A DNA stretch of 64,000 nucleotides, from contig JAGVLO010000004.1 of NCBI GenBank assembly GCA_020049775.1, positions 240,608 to 304,607 of the forward strand, read 5' to 3'. This DNA comes from Alphaproteobacteria bacterium (GTDB lineage: Bacteria; Pseudomonadota; Alphaproteobacteria; Rickettsiales; SXRF01). Positions 25,601 through 34,893 of this stretch are shown here, piece by piece. The position numbers and the translations under genes were made by a program. The stretch's first letter is position 1, and each line of letters starts with the position of its first letter. The notes beneath the pieces are model-generated. The model had not been told where the DNA came from and did not search any database. It saw nothing but the letters and a program-made list of their open reading frames with translations.

Positions 25601-27934
25601 TTATACCGCTATCACAATATCCTGCGTGCGGTCGCAGGCGGTGGTTGTGCAGGGCTGGAAGCGCAGCAGCACTTTAAACGGCGCACGGAGCATTCCTGCT
25701 TCTACAACAGGAAGCCGGATACGTGCATTGATTGTAATCAAACCCTCGAATACCAGCATGGGCTTTTCATTATCGCCGGTTTCGATGCGGCGCGGCTTGG
25801 GGAATTTCACTTCCAGCAGCTCAATATCCTTACCCTGAATGCCCACTTGCGTAGGGACTAGGAAAGGCTGGTACACGCGCTCGGCATTGATATGCCAGCC
25901 ATCCTTGATGTTGAGGGTTATGCGTAAACTGCATTCGCTGCCTGCTGCCGGATCTTCCGGCGAAAGGGCAACGGTTGCCGATACGGATTCTTCGACGGCG
26001 GTGCGGCCTATTTCTACACGGGTGGCGGTGTCGAACACTTCGGGTTTGTCCAGCGTTTTGCCATTGGCCAGCGCATCCAGCCTTATGCCCGCATGCAACA
26101 TGGTTGCCAGCTCGGGGGTGACATCGGAGCGGCCATTGAGGAAGTAGTCCAGCATGGCCTGCGCCTTGTCGTGGTAGGTCTGGTTATTAGTGATATCGAA
26201 CAGGTCGATGAAGTTATGCACCATCACAGCATTGGCATTTGGCAGTGTCATGTCGTCGGGATTTTTGCTGCGCACCAGCAGGAATTCCGAGGGCTGGCTG
26301 TAACAGTAACCTGCCGTGCCGTCGGTGGTGAATAAATCGTCCACCGAGTTGGCAAGGTTCTGTGCTGCTTCCAGCAACACGTCGTCCGGAGTGGCGCGCC
26401 ACAATGTGAGCAGGCCTTTCATGAGGTAGGCATAATCTTCGAGCATGGCGAATATCTGCGGCTCGCCATCAATATATACGCGGCCAAGCGCACCGTCATT
26501 GTTGATGGCGTGTTCCAGCAGGAAGTCGGCGGCCTTACGCGCATAAAGCAGGTAGTTGGGCTTATTGAACACCTTGCCTGCATGGGCGTAGGCGTCAATC
26601 ATCAGGCCGTTCCAGCCGACAAGTATTTTATTGTCGAGCAATGGCGCTTTACGCGAGTTGCGTACCTGCAGCAATTTATTCATCACCTGTCCTGTCATGG
26701 CGGCAAGCTGAAGGTAAGTGATGTTGTTTTCACGCGCGGCTTCGTCCAGTGGCTTGCGGGCGATAATCACCTGCCCTTCGGTTTCCTTGTGGCCGGGGAA
26801 AGTCGGGATATCGGCCATGGCGTAGAAGCTGGTGAAGAAAGCATTTTCGTCTTCAGCCAGTATCTGCTCGAGGTCTGAGGCCGTCCATGCGTAATAGCTG
26901 CCCTCGGTTCCATCCACCTCGGCATCGAAGGCGGAATAAAACGCGCCGCTACCGTCGGTAAACGGGCCATGCACCATGTCCAGAACGCTTTTGGCGATGT
27001 CAGCGAAATATTCACTGCCACTGAAGCGCGCAGCATCGGTGTAGATGCGCGCCAGCATAGCCTGATTGTAGAGCATCTTCTCGAAATGCGGTACATACCA
27101 TTCCTTGTCAACGGCATATCGGTGGAAACCGCAGCCCACATGATCATAGATGCCGCCTGCTGCCATTTTGCGTAAGGTGGTGGTCACCATATCGAGCGCA
27201 TCGACATTGGCAGCGAAGTCATATTCGCGGGCGTTGGTGTGTTCGTAATAGCCCAGCAGAAATGACAGTAGGCACTCGTGTGGGAATTTGGGCGCTTGAT
27301 AAAAACCGCCCGAGCGTCCATCGTGAAAGTCCTTAAGCATGGAAAAAAGTTTGCGGGCCAATGTGTTTGCGTTGGCTTTTTTGCCGGTAGCGGGCGGGCT
27401 GAAGATAACATGCGGCTTCATGGCTTCCATTACGTCGTCGGCGACCTTGCGCGCGTCATTTTCCTGTGTGGTCCATACAAAGTTCAGCCATTCCAGCAAA
27501 CGCGGAAAAGCCATGCGCCCGTAGCTTTCATCAGCGCCGTAGGTGCCGCCCGCATGGAATGGTTTTAGCTGCGGCGTGAGGAACAGATTGTTTGGCCAGC
27601 CACCCTCATGCGTCATTACCTGCCTTGTGACCATGTACAGTTCGTCGATGTCGGGGCGCTCTTCCCTGTCCACCTTGATGTTGATGAAGTTACGGTTGAG
27701 CATGGAAGCGATGGACAGGTTCTGGAACACTTCGCGCTCCATCACATGGCACCAGTAGCAGGTGGAATAGCCAATCGACAGGAATATGGGCTTGTTTTCC
27801 AGCCGCGCGCGCTCTATGGCCTCCCTGCCCCATGGATACCAGAATACCGGATTATGCGCATGTTGGCGCAGGTACGGGCTGGAGGAATTCACCAGCGGGT
27901 TGGTAAAACTAGGGTTTTGTTCCGTGACGCGAAT
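25601..27934 (-). CDS. Thioredoxin domain protein, DUF255/YyaL (SSP411) family
   Basis: About 777 residues. The N-terminal thioredoxin-like domain has [13 protein letters not shown] and the CxxC of [14 protein letters not shown] (Cys59, Cys62), typical of DUF255; a six-hairpin (alpha/alpha) barrel-like region follows ([20 protein letters not shown]). The last ~140 residues form an extra domain ([19 protein letters not shown]). The start is uncertain: the frame is open to ATG 28024, but that overlaps the Nudix gene by 80 bases and has no ribosome site. An ATT at 27932-27934 follows AAGGA by seven bases, and a GTG lies at 27892. Function of the family is not settled. Confidence 0.85.
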   Translation of the reverse strand: MRVTEQNPSFTNPLVNSSSPYLRQHAHNPVFWYPWGREAIERARLENKPIFLSIGYSTCYWCHVMEREVFQNLSIASMLNRNFINIKVDREERPDIDELYMVTRQVMTHEGGWPNNLFLTPQLKPFHAGGTYGADESYGRMAFPRLLEWLNFVWTTQENDARKVADDVMEAMKPHVIFSPPATGKKANANTLARKLFSMLKDFHDGRSGGFYQAPKFPHECLLSFLLGYYEHTNAREYDFAANVDALDMVTTTLRKMAAGGIYDHVGCGFHRYAVDKEWYVPHFEKMLYNQAMLARIYTDAARFSGSEYFADIAKSVLDMVHGPFTDGSGAFYSAFDAEVDGTEGSYYAWTASDLEQILAEDENAFFTSFYAMADIPTFPGHKETEGQVIIARKPLDEAARENNITYLQLAAMTGQVMNKLLQVRNSRKAPLLDNKILVGWNGLMIDAYAHAGKVFNKPNYLLYARKAADFLLEHAINNDGALGRVYIDGEPQIFAMLEDYAYLMKGLLTLWRATPDDVLLEAAQNLANSVDDLFTTDGTAGYCYSQPSEFLLVRSKNPDDMTLPNANAVMVHNFIDLFDITNNQTYHDKAQAMLDYFLNGRSDVTPELATMLHAGIRLDALANGKTLDKPEVFDTATRVEIGRTAVEESVSATVALSPEDPAAGSECSLRITLNIKDGWHINAERVYQPFLVPTQVGIQGKDIELLEVKFPKPRRIETGDNEKPMLVFEGLITINARIRLPVVEAGMLRAPFKVLLRFQPCTTTACDRTQDIVIAV

Positions 27935-27944
27935 GGGAAATTCC

Positions 27945-28541
27945 TTAGAGGTTTTTGAGTTTGAACTGAATATCCTCGAGAATATACAGGTGGTCGTCGC
28001 GCCCGACAACCTTGAATTCATCAAGTGTTAGCCAGCAGCGGTCGGCGGTGGTGGCCGCCACATGCGACGCAGGCAGGAAACCTTCCTTCGACCGCACTTC
28101 CGCGGTAAACATCCACATATGCTTTTCCTGCCCTGTTTTGGCAGAGGAGAAACGGTAAGGACCAGCGTCAAACAACCGTTTTATCTGCTCGGTGAGCAAC
28201 CCCAGCTCCTCATGGCCTTCGCGTAGCGCCGTAAATTCGAGGGGTTCAGCCTGAAGATCAGATGTTTTGTCGCCGGAGCGCATGTCGCGCCACTGGCCGC
28301 CAGCGGCGGAGCGGCACATACGCGTACCTTTGCACAATTGCCATTTCGGTGGTAGTAATTCCTGCCGTGTGGCGATGGGTTTCATGACATAGAAGTAATA
28401 AGCACCATCACTGTTCAGGAATGGGACTACGCCGGATTTTTGGTAATCATCGACCGGTGTGGGCATTGAAGACAGGGGGATAACGCTGCGCTCTTGCAGA
28501 AACTCAGAAATCAGTGCATGTATATCTATGTTTTTATCCAT
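27945..28541 (-). CDS. Nudix hydrolase-like protein
   Basis: 198 residues. The segment REGHEELGL (107-115) fits the core REUXEEXGU of the Nudix box and Glu99 is placed correctly, but the leading glycine is replaced by Thr93, so the box is imperfect. The region between 70 and 100 ([20 protein letters not shown]) looks like an insertion. Such enzymes hydrolyse nucleoside diphosphates linked to other groups. It ends just ahead of the DUF255 gene (same strand) and diverges from the IMPase gene with only 28 bases between, so their promoters must overlap. Confidence 0.65.
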   Translation of the reverse strand: MDKNIDIHALISEFLQERSVIPLSSMPTPVDDYQKSGVVPFLNSDGAYYFYVMKPIATRQELLPPKWQLCKGTRMCRSAAGGQWRDMRSGDKTSDLQAEPLEFTALREGHEELGLLTEQIKRLFDAGPYRFSSAKTGQEKHMWMFTAEVRSKEGFLPASHVAATTADRCWLTLDEFKVVGRDDHLYILEDIQFKLKNL

Positions 28542-28569
28542 AACCTAACATTGACAAGGAAACAAGATT

Positions 28570-29364
28570 TTGCAAGCGGCGATTGACGGTAAAGGCACAC
28601 TCGATGAGCGCGTTACTGCGCTGGCGCACCATATGGCTGACAGGGCTGCTGATATTTTGCGCTGTTATTTCCGCGCTCCGGTGATGATTGACCGCAAGGA
28701 TGACGCCAGTCCGGTAACACGGGCTGACCGCGAGGCAGAAGCGGCCATGCGCGCATTGATTGAAGCCAATTATCCTGACCATGGCATTGTCGGCGAAGAA
28801 CTGGGCAATGTGCGTGAATCCTCGCCTTACCAGTGGGTGCTGGATCCGGTGGACGGCACACGCGGATTTATCGGCGGTTACCCTCTGTTCACCACACTGA
28901 TTGCCCTTTTGCATAATAACGTGCCGATACTGGGCATTATCAACCAGCCTATTATGCAAGAACGCTGGGTTGGCATTGCCGGTATTCCTTCCACGCGTAA
29001 TTTCAAATATAGCAGCACACGCAACTGCCAGAAAATCGACGACGCGGTGATAGCCACCACTTCCACCGATTATTTTACGTCTGCGCAGGCAGGAAAATTC
29101 GCGGCGATGCGTAAACAGGCGGCCAACGCCATACTCGGCGGCGACGCCTATGCCTATGCCATGCTTTCTTCCGGATATATTGACGTGGTAGTGGATGCCG
29201 GCCTGAAGCCGTATGATTTTTGTGCGCTTAAACCCGTGGTGGAAGGCGCTGGCGGTGTGATTACCGACTGGGCGGGAAAGCCCCTCACCTTATCATCTGA
29301 TGGCTGCGTGGTTGCTGCCGCTACTGCCGATCTGCATCAGGAAGCGCTTTCGCTACTTAAGTAG
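28570..29364 (+). CDS. Inositol monophosphatase-family phosphatase (possible histidinol-phosphatase)
   Basis: 264 residues, TTG start nine bases after AAGGA. Metal-site motifs are intact: GEE (75-77), DPVDGT (92-97) and the late PYDFCALKPVVEGAGG. The overall form is closest to the HisN-like branch (DPVDGTRGFIGGYPLFTTLI), which includes L-histidinol-phosphatases, but inositol or other sugar phosphatase activity is equally possible. No his gene lies nearby. Divergent from the Nudix gene. Confidence 0.82.
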   Translation: MQAAIDGKGTLDERVTALAHHMADRAADILRCYFRAPVMIDRKDDASPVTRADREAEAAMRALIEANYPDHGIVGEELGNVRESSPYQWVLDPVDGTRGFIGGYPLFTTLIALLHNNVPILGIINQPIMQERWVGIAGIPSTRNFKYSSTRNCQKIDDAVIATTSTDYFTSAQAGKFAAMRKQAANAILGGDAYAYAMLSSGYIDVVVDAGLKPYDFCALKPVVEGAGGVITDWAGKPLTLSSDGCVVAAATADLHQEALSLLK

Positions 29365-29372
29365 TTGCTGTA

Positions 29373-29837
29373 CTAGCGGGACTGACCAGAATTATACTGG
29401 TTGTTGTACTGGTTCTGGTTATAGCTGTTATTTTGTTGGTTATTGTATTGGCCAGAGTTGTACTCGTATTGTGGCTGTGTGTATTGCCCAGAATTATACG
29501 AGTTGGTGCTATTATATTGCCCCGAATTATATTGCCCAGAATTATACTGCCCAGAATTATACTGATTATAATTACCGGAATTATTGGTGTTGTACTGATT
29601 GAGCTGTTCCTGCGTGTACTGGCTCGTACTGGGCTGTACATTGTTATATTGATAGGTATCGGTAGGGCTTTGGTTTGAGCGCATCCTAAGCTCGTTGGTG
29701 ATATTGGTATGAACACTATTTGTGCCTGTCCCGCCACTCTTGTAGTAACTGGATGACGCAGATGCGCTATTGCTCACCGCCAAAAACACTATGAATGCTA
29801 CTGTAGGTGCAATTTTCATATACTGATGATTATTCAT
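29373..29837 (-). CDS. Secreted Asn/Gln/Tyr/Ser-rich repeat protein
   Basis: 154 residues. After a signal peptide (APTVAFIVFLAVSNSASA, start ATG 29837 preceded by AGGA) the whole mature chain is low complexity: no charged core, very rich in Asn, Gln, Tyr, Ser and Gly. The repeat QYNSGQYNSGQYNSGQYN occurs around residues 92-110, with looser copies of YNSGQY before and after, down to the C-terminal NQYNSGQSR. This composition resembles prion-like, curli- or adhesin-like self-assembling proteins. Nothing identifies a family. It ends nine bases from the IMPase stop (convergent). Confidence 0.65.
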   Translation of the reverse strand: MNNHQYMKIAPTVAFIVFLAVSNSASASSSYYKSGGTGTNSVHTNITNELRMRSNQSPTDTYQYNNVQPSTSQYTQEQLNQYNTNNSGNYNQYNSGQYNSGQYNSGQYNSTNSYNSGQYTQPQYEYNSGQYNNQQNNSYNQNQYNNQYNSGQSR

Positions 29838-29907
29838 TTATTCCTGCTATCGAGTATATCTGATATTGAATGAAATGATTAGCTAAAAATTGCCGGTTTT
29901 CAGGTTG

Positions 29908-30690
29908 CTATGTTGGTGGTTGGTTAGAATACCCGCCAAACAGCTTTTTTAAAGGACCGGCGTTGGGCCAATTATGCGCGTGCTTCATGGCAATCGCGCC
30001 AAGTCCGGCGAGGCCGCCCAGCACGTTAGGCACTTCCCAAATCCATGCCATGGTTGAGATTTCATGCGCTTTCTTTTCGCTCATGCCGGTGGTTTTCTGG
30101 ATGATGTCGGTGGTTTTTTTAATCATGGTGTCGGTTTGTTTTGAGAACTGGTTGTTCATCAGGAACATTGACCCGATATGCACGCCTTCGTCAGCTGCAA
30201 ATATCATTTTTTCTTCCGGATGCCAGTGGCTGAATGTGGCGTAGTGCTTGAATTTTTCCCACATCCCCGCCCCTTCGCGTGGCAGGATGGATTCAACTTC
30301 GTGGCTGCTGACGCCAAGATAATTATTCATGTAGCGGCGGGTGCGCAGTTTTGCTTCCAGCGACAAGGCCCACGCCGCGCCAAAAATCAATATTGTCTTG
30401 GCCATGTTCTCCGCACGTTTTTCGCGGGGTACAGATTTATCAATCTGGCATTCTTCAAGGCGGCAGAATTTGCTTTCGACCCATTCCAGCGGAGTAAGCA
30501 GGAACGGCTCTATCACGAGTTTACCGATGGTTTTGCATACGCCGCTCATAATCGATTTGGGTATCAGCTGGTCGGCGATAGCAACCACGCCCAGTGATGT
30601 AACCATGGACACACCTTCCGCCACGGCAAAGCCGAGCGACTCCCTGCGAATCTTCGCTCCTGGGGTGAGTAAGGGTGTTGCGTCAGTCAT
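29908..30690 (-). CDS. Uncharacterised protein with hydrophobic segments
   Basis: 260 residues, no family recognised. Two or three moderately hydrophobic helices are visible (VSMVTSLGVVAIADQLI near 28-44, TILIFGAAWALSL near 98-110, NVLGGLAGLGAIAMK near 223-237), separated by charged stretches, and four cysteines near the first third. It could be membrane-associated. It stands alone on the minus strand between the repeat protein and the squalene-synthase-like gene, both also minus-strand. Confidence 0.6.
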   Translation of the reverse strand: MTDATPLLTPGAKIRRESLGFAVAEGVSMVTSLGVVAIADQLIPKSIMSGVCKTIGKLVIEPFLLTPLEWVESKFCRLEECQIDKSVPREKRAENMAKTILIFGAAWALSLEAKLRTRRYMNNYLGVSSHEVESILPREGAGMWEKFKHYATFSHWHPEEKMIFAADEGVHIGSMFLMNNQFSKQTDTMIKKTTDIIQKTTGMSEKKAHEISTMAWIWEVPNVLGGLAGLGAIAMKHAHNWPNAGPLKKLFGGYSNQPPT

Positions 30691-30878
30691 GGTTTGTAAG
30701 CAGTTCCGTTAATAATAATTCCAATACAATGGGTTAATATGTTTTTTATAACTATTATCCCACTCTGATATTACCATGCGCGGCCCGTCCAGAGTGTGAC
30801 AATTCCATGAAAAAACCGTGATTTAGCAGCGCAACCCATGCGGGAAGCCGCTGTTTTCCTTTAGCAATTAAACCGGGG

Positions 30879-31412
30879 CTAGAAAGGCAGGCGGGGAAAT
30901 GCAAGGCCGGCCACCAGCAGGCGCAGCACCAGCCACGGCGTATAGGATCGCCCATAGCGGCGGCGGTGATTGGCGATAATAGTATGCGCTTTTTGCCACG
31001 GCTTTTCTGATGGCGGGTAAATTTTGCGTATCAATACCAGCGCCATCTCATCGATCATTTTATCAGAATCTGGCGGCAATTGCGGGTAGTGGCTGCGAAA
31101 ATGTTCGATGATCAGCGCAACGTCTCCGCTGGGCAGTATGCCGTTTTTGGCAAGCGGTTCCAGTGCCTCCAGCACGGGGTGGCCGTGCGTCAGGCTGCCT
31201 GCATACAGTGCGTCAACTTTCTCCTGCCACCATGCGTAGCGTATATGCCCTATCATTTCCTCGCTCACATGCTCGTGGATATGCTCCATTTCCACATGCA
31301 GCGCATAAAGCGCCGCCAGCGCCTCGCGGTGCGGTTCGGGTACGAACATACTGAGGAAGAAGCGATCGCGGTCTGCGTTATAGACCTGTGTGGCGCAATA
31401 GGAGAGTGGCAT
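30879..31412 (-). CDS. Shortened squalene/phytoene synthase-like protein
   Basis: 177 residues. The N-terminal part matches the alphaproteobacterial squalene/phytoene synthase-like family, which includes relatives of the mitochondrial complex I factor NDUFAF6 (RDRFFLSMFVPEPHREALAALYALHVEME, then EEMIGHIRYAWWQEKVDALYAG). Family members are about 250-290 residues with Asp-rich catalytic motifs; here the first is not acidic and the central region is missing, while the last 30 residues (WLVLRLLVAGLAF) resemble the usual C-terminus. A catalytic prenyl-transfer role is unlikely. Relatives usually follow secF/Mth938, which lies 1 kb away here. Confidence 0.65.
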   Translation of the reverse strand: MPLSYCATQVYNADRDRFFLSMFVPEPHREALAALYALHVEMEHIHEHVSEEMIGHIRYAWWQEKVDALYAGSLTHGHPVLEALEPLAKNGILPSGDVALIIEHFRSHYPQLPPDSDKMIDEMALVLIRKIYPPSEKPWQKAHTIIANHRRRYGRSYTPWLVLRLLVAGLAFPRLPF

Positions 31413-31440
31413 GGCTTTGGCTTAGAATAGTCTATTAGTA

Positions 31441-31470
31441 TTGTAAAGTTTACTAAATCCTGCTTATCTA
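31441..31470 (+). promoter_or_regulatory. Candidate sodB promoter
   Basis: TTGTAA (31441-31446) and TATCTA (31465-31470) lie 18 bases apart, 37 bases ahead of the sodB ATG. Both hexamers are imperfect, so this is a tentative call. Confidence 0.3.
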
Positions 31471-31506
31471 TGCACCCGAATAACTGAAAGGCCGCCCGAT
31501 ACCAGC

Positions 31507-32247
31507 ATGAGACCGTCCAGACGCCAGTTTTGTATAGCTGTTGCAACTGTTTCTGTTCTTGGTACGGTTAGCGCAAGGCTGATACCGGCTGCTTTTGCCA
31601 ATCAGAAAACATCAACCAACGAGGATACCATGCAAACCGCACGTAAAGAGGAAAATATGATTACCCTTCCCCCGCTTCCCTACGCACAGAACGCGCTGGA
31701 ACCGCACATCACCGCCAACACATTGTCGTTCCACTATGGCAAGCATCATCAGGCCTATGTCACCAACCTGAACAACCTGATTAAGGACACGCCGCTGGCG
31801 GGCGCAACGCTGGAAGAAATCATCATGGCTTCTGCCAAGGATGCTTCCAAGGCGGGCATTTTCAACAACTCCGCGCAGGTGTGGAATCATACTTTCTACT
31901 GGAACTCGATGAAGCCAAATGGCGGCGGCGCTCCCAAGGGCAAACTCGCTGATAAGATCACCAAAGATTTTGGTAGCTACGAAAAATTCGTTGAAGCATT
32001 CAAGCAAGCTGGCGCAACTCAGTTTGGTAGTGGTTGGGCTTGGCTCGTGCTTGATGGCGATACGCTGAAGGTGACCAAAACAGGCAATGCTGATCTGCCG
32101 ATGGCACATGGCCAGAAGGCCTTGCTGACCATCGACGTGTGGGAACATGCGTATTATCTCGATTTCCAGAACCGCCGTCCGGACTATATCACAACCTTCC
32201 TCGACAAGCTGGTGAACTGGGACTTCGCGGAAAAGAATCTGGGTTAG
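31507..32247 (+). CDS. sodB: Iron superoxide dismutase with Tat signal
   Basis: 246 residues. The C-terminal ~196 are a standard Fe/Mn-SOD: SFHYGKHHQAY, AQVWNHTFYWNSM (iron-type) and DVWEHAYYLDFQNRRPDY carrying the metal ligands. The first ~31 residues are a twin-arginine signal (PSRRQFCIAVATVSVLG, cleavage near AFA), so the folded enzyme should be exported. Two internal ATGs also have ribosome sites: 31630 (GAGGA four bases ahead) and 31657 (AGAGGA four bases ahead), the latter matching the normal cytoplasmic start. A dual product is possible. In Ehrlichia and Anaplasma sodB leads the virB3 operon; here it is separate. Confidence 0.92.
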   Translation: MRPSRRQFCIAVATVSVLGTVSARLIPAAFANQKTSTNEDTMQTARKEENMITLPPLPYAQNALEPHITANTLSFHYGKHHQAYVTNLNNLIKDTPLAGATLEEIIMASAKDASKAGIFNNSAQVWNHTFYWNSMKPNGGGAPKGKLADKITKDFGSYEKFVEAFKQAGATQFGSGWAWLVLDGDTLKVTKTGNADLPMAHGQKALLTIDVWEHAYYLDFQNRRPDYITTFLDKLVNWDFAEKNLG

Positions 32248-32255
32248 TGTTGTTT

Positions 32256-32337
32256 GTCATCCCTGCGAAGGCAGGGATCTCTGATTACAATGGATCGAGT
32301 AAGCAGAAAAAGAGATTCCCGCCTACGCGGGAATGAC
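32256..32337. repeat. Paired-hairpin REP-like element, copy 1
   Basis: Two stem-loops face each other: ATCCCTGC-GAAG-GCAGGGAT (32259-32278) and ATTCCCGC-CTAC-GCGGGAAT (32315-32334), bounded by GTCAT on the left and ATGAC on the right. The same architecture recurs at 43249-43319 and 63816-63894. It lies between the convergent 3' ends of sodB and the Mth938 gene. Confidence 0.75.
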
Positions 32338-32356
32338 GACATTAATTGATATGCCT

Positions 32357-32430
32357 ACCGGCCAGCAGGCCGGTGAGCCGTCAGCGCGGCGCATCCGCCG
32401 CAGCGCTATTGTATAGTCAGGAGACTATGC
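32357..32430. repeat. Three further tetraloop hairpins
   Basis: Immediately after the REP-like pair come ACCGGCC-AGCA-GGCCGGT (32357-32374), a GCGGCG-CATC-CGCCGC stem extended past a bulge (32384-32404) and GTATAGTC-AGGA-GACTATGC with one G-T pair (32411-32430). All three have four-base loops. Together with the element before them they fill the 202-base gap between sodB and the Mth938 gene. Confidence 0.55.
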
Positions 32431-32449
32431 AGGGCGCATTATAATAGCT

Positions 32450-32824
32450 CTAAACAGCGAAGAGCGCGGCGGCAACGCGGCGCTCTTCTGCTATCAGCAC
32501 ATTGTAGGTGCGGCAGGCAGCGCCGGTGTCCATGACATCAAGGCCGATGCCTTTTGCCTTCAGAATCTGCCGGATGGCTTTATCCACATACACGATAGAA
32601 CTGCCCGTGCCGAGCAGTAGTAGCTCGACTGATGATGCAGCCTGAATGACTGGCAATAGTGTATTTTCGGAGATATGGGCGGCGTCGGTGACGTCCCAGC
32701 GCAGCGCCTGCTCGGGGAACACCAGCAGCGAACCGCTTATAAATTCATTGTTTATTTTAAATCCGCCATCGCCATATCCGGTGATGACCTGCCTGCCTTT
32801 GGGTAGCAGCGGTGTGATATCCAT
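32450..32824 (-). CDS. Mth938-like domain protein (DUF498)
   Basis: 124 residues of the Mth938/NDUFAF3 family, recognised by VITGYGDGGFKINNEFISGS, LLLLGTGSS and the C-terminal MDTGAACRTYNVLIAEERRVAAAL. Its mitochondrial relative helps assemble complex I; the bacterial role is not firmly known. In many Alphaproteobacteria the order is yajC-secD-secF-Mth938; here it follows secD directly by ten bases and secF is absent. Confidence 0.85.
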   Translation of the reverse strand: MDITPLLPKGRQVITGYGDGGFKINNEFISGSLLVFPEQALRWDVTDAAHISENTLLPVIQAASSVELLLLGTGSSIVYVDKAIRQILKAKGIGLDVMDTGAACRTYNVLIAEERRVAAALFAV

Positions 32825-32834
32825 GGCTGTCGCC

Positions 32835-34409
32835 TTAGATAGGCAGCGTCTTGGGGCGCTTGGCCATAATCCAGCTGGCTACCATCATGCGCGTGACCAG
32901 CACGGCTGTAAACAGCGAGCAGACAATGCCGATAGCAAGTGTCACCGCGAAGCCTTTGACTGTACCCGTGCCAAATGCATAAAGGATAATGGCGGCAACA
33001 AAGGTGGTGACGTGTGAATCGAGAATTGTTCCAAATGCCATTCTGAAGCCGTCTTCGGCGGCAGCGAAAGGCGATTTGCCGTTGCGCACTTCCTCGCGCA
33101 TACGCTCATAAATAAGCACGTTGGCATCTACCGCCATGCCCACGCTGAGTACAATGCCTGCAATGCCAGGCAGCGTAAGGGTGGCATTGAACAGCGCCAG
33201 CAGCGACAATGTCATAAAAGCATTCACTATCATGGCGACGTTGGCGAACATGCCAAACAAACCGTAAAACAGGAGCATGAAAATTACTACCAGCGCAATG
33301 CCGATGACCGAGGCGGTAGCGCCTGCGGTAATCGAGTCGGCGCCGAGGCTCGGGCCGACGGAACGTTCTTCAATCACCTTCAGCGGTGCGGGCAGAGCGC
33401 CAGCACGCAACAGCAAGGCAAGATCGTTGGCCGATTCAACGGTAAAGCTGCCGCTGATGATGCCGCTGCCGCCGAGGATGGGGCTGCGTATAACGGGTGC
33501 GGTAATCACCTTGTTATCAAGCACGATGGCAAAAGGCTTGCCCACATGCTCGGTGGTGATTTCGCCGAATTTTCGTGCGCCTGTGTTGTTGAAACGGAAG
33601 GCTACGACAGGTTCGTTCTGCGTGTCGTCAAATGACGTGTGCGCGTCCACCAGCATGTCGCCGGAAAGTACAGCGCGTGCGATAATGGGATATTTGCGTA
33701 TTTCTCCCTGCTTGCCATCGCCCATCAATATGCGCGTGCCGGAAGAAACCATGCCGCGTTCGATGTCTTCGGGGTTGGCCTCTGAATCCAGCAGGTGAAA
33801 AGTCATTTTAGCCGTGCGGCCCAGCAGGTTTTTCAAATGTTCGGGGTCGGAAAGGCCAGGTACTTGCAGCAAGATGCGCGATTCGCCCTGACGCTGGATG
33901 ATGGGTTCTTTAGTGCCAGTTTCATTGACGCGGCGGTCAACGATTTCCAGTGACTGTTCGATAATCTGCTGGCGGCTGGTGGTTTGCCACTTGTCATTGA
34001 AACTGATTTCATAGCTCTCGCCCTTTTTCTCAATGTCGAGGTCTGGGCTTACTTCCAGCAGCGCTTTTTCAATGTCGGCATCTTTTGCAACGTCATCGCG
34101 CAGGGCGAATATTACCTTGCCGTCGCTGGCGCTCAGGTTTTTATAGCCGATTTTTTGCTCGCGCAGCTTGTTGCGGATTTCGTCCACGAGGTTTGTGAGC
34201 TGCTCGCGCACATAGGCGTTGAAGTCGATTTCCAGTAACAATTGCGAACCACCCTGCAAATCAAGGCCAAGATTGACGGTGGTTTCAGAAAGGAACTTGG
34301 GCAGCTTGCCGCGCATCTGCTCATTCATCAGGCTGGGGATAGCCATCACTACGAAGAAAAGGCATATGCCGGTAATCAGCAGGATTTTCCAGCGTTGGAA
34401 ATAAAGCAT
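32835..34409 (-). CDS. secD: Protein translocase subunit SecD
   Basis: 524 residues, inner-membrane partner of SecYEG that uses the proton gradient late in export. One N-terminal span, the large periplasmic P1 region (VNLGLDLQGGSQLLLEID near residue 45) and five C-terminal spans with GMAVDANVLIYERMREEVRNG, the conserved Asp of the RND-like core, are visible. It lies 55 bases downstream of yajC. The expected secF does not follow. Confidence 0.95.
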   Translation of the reverse strand: MLYFQRWKILLITGICLFFVVMAIPSLMNEQMRGKLPKFLSETTVNLGLDLQGGSQLLLEIDFNAYVREQLTNLVDEIRNKLREQKIGYKNLSASDGKVIFALRDDVAKDADIEKALLEVSPDLDIEKKGESYEISFNDKWQTTSRQQIIEQSLEIVDRRVNETGTKEPIIQRQGESRILLQVPGLSDPEHLKNLLGRTAKMTFHLLDSEANPEDIERGMVSSGTRILMGDGKQGEIRKYPIIARAVLSGDMLVDAHTSFDDTQNEPVVAFRFNNTGARKFGEITTEHVGKPFAIVLDNKVITAPVIRSPILGGSGIISGSFTVESANDLALLLRAGALPAPLKVIEERSVGPSLGADSITAGATASVIGIALVVIFMLLFYGLFGMFANVAMIVNAFMTLSLLALFNATLTLPGIAGIVLSVGMAVDANVLIYERMREEVRNGKSPFAAAEDGFRMAFGTILDSHVTTFVAAIILYAFGTGTVKGFAVTLAIGIVCSLFTAVLVTRMMVASWIMAKRPKTLPI

Positions 34410-34464
34410 GGTTAACCTCTTCTATGTGCAGGTTTAGGAATTGCCCGCGTTGGGCAACGCAGGA

Positions 34465-34884
34465 TTAATTGTCGTTGGCGCTGCTGCCCGGCTTGTCGGT
34501 GACGACTTCGGACACAGAACCACGGGCGATGCGCACGCGCACGTTGGGGGAGATTTCCACAACCACCACATCATCACCCTCGAACTTGACGATTTGGCCG
34601 ATGAGACCGCCGGTGGTGATAATCTTGTCGTTTTTCTGCAATCCCTTCATCATTTCCTGATGCACACGCAGGCGCTTTTGCTGCGGACGGATGAGGATGA
34701 AGTAGAAGATGAAAAACAGCATGGCGAGGATAAACAGGTTATCCATCATCATTTTTTCAGCGGAAAGCTCGTAGGGCTGAAGGTCAGCGCCAGCCTGTTG
34801 GGTGGCAGCCGTTGCGGTTGCGGTTGCCGCTGCTGGTGTGCTATCGGCGGCGATTGCGTCACTCACAAAAATTGAAAAAGCCAT
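34465..34884 (-). CDS. yajC: Preprotein translocase accessory protein YajC
   Basis: 139 residues, a single-span protein associated with SecDF. The membrane helix FILAMLFFIFYFILIRPQQK (near 51-70) and the following KNDKIITTGGLIGQIVKFE are diagnostic. The N-terminal ~45 residues, Ala/Thr-rich, are longer than in most homologues. It begins nine bases after rpmG ends and precedes secD. Confidence 0.93.
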   Translation of the reverse strand: MAFSIFVSDAIAADSTPAAATATATAATQQAGADLQPYELSAEKMMMDNLFILAMLFFIFYFILIRPQQKRLRVHQEMMKGLQKNDKIITTGGLIGQIVKFEGDDVVVVEISPNVRVRIARGSVSEVVTDKPGSSANDN

Positions 34885-34893
34885 GATAGCGGG

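Noticed and set aside
29300..29602. Cys/Tyr-rich plus-strand frame
   Set aside because: It is antisense to the secreted Asn/Gln/Tyr protein and lacks a signal peptide; repeats on that strand are a by-product.
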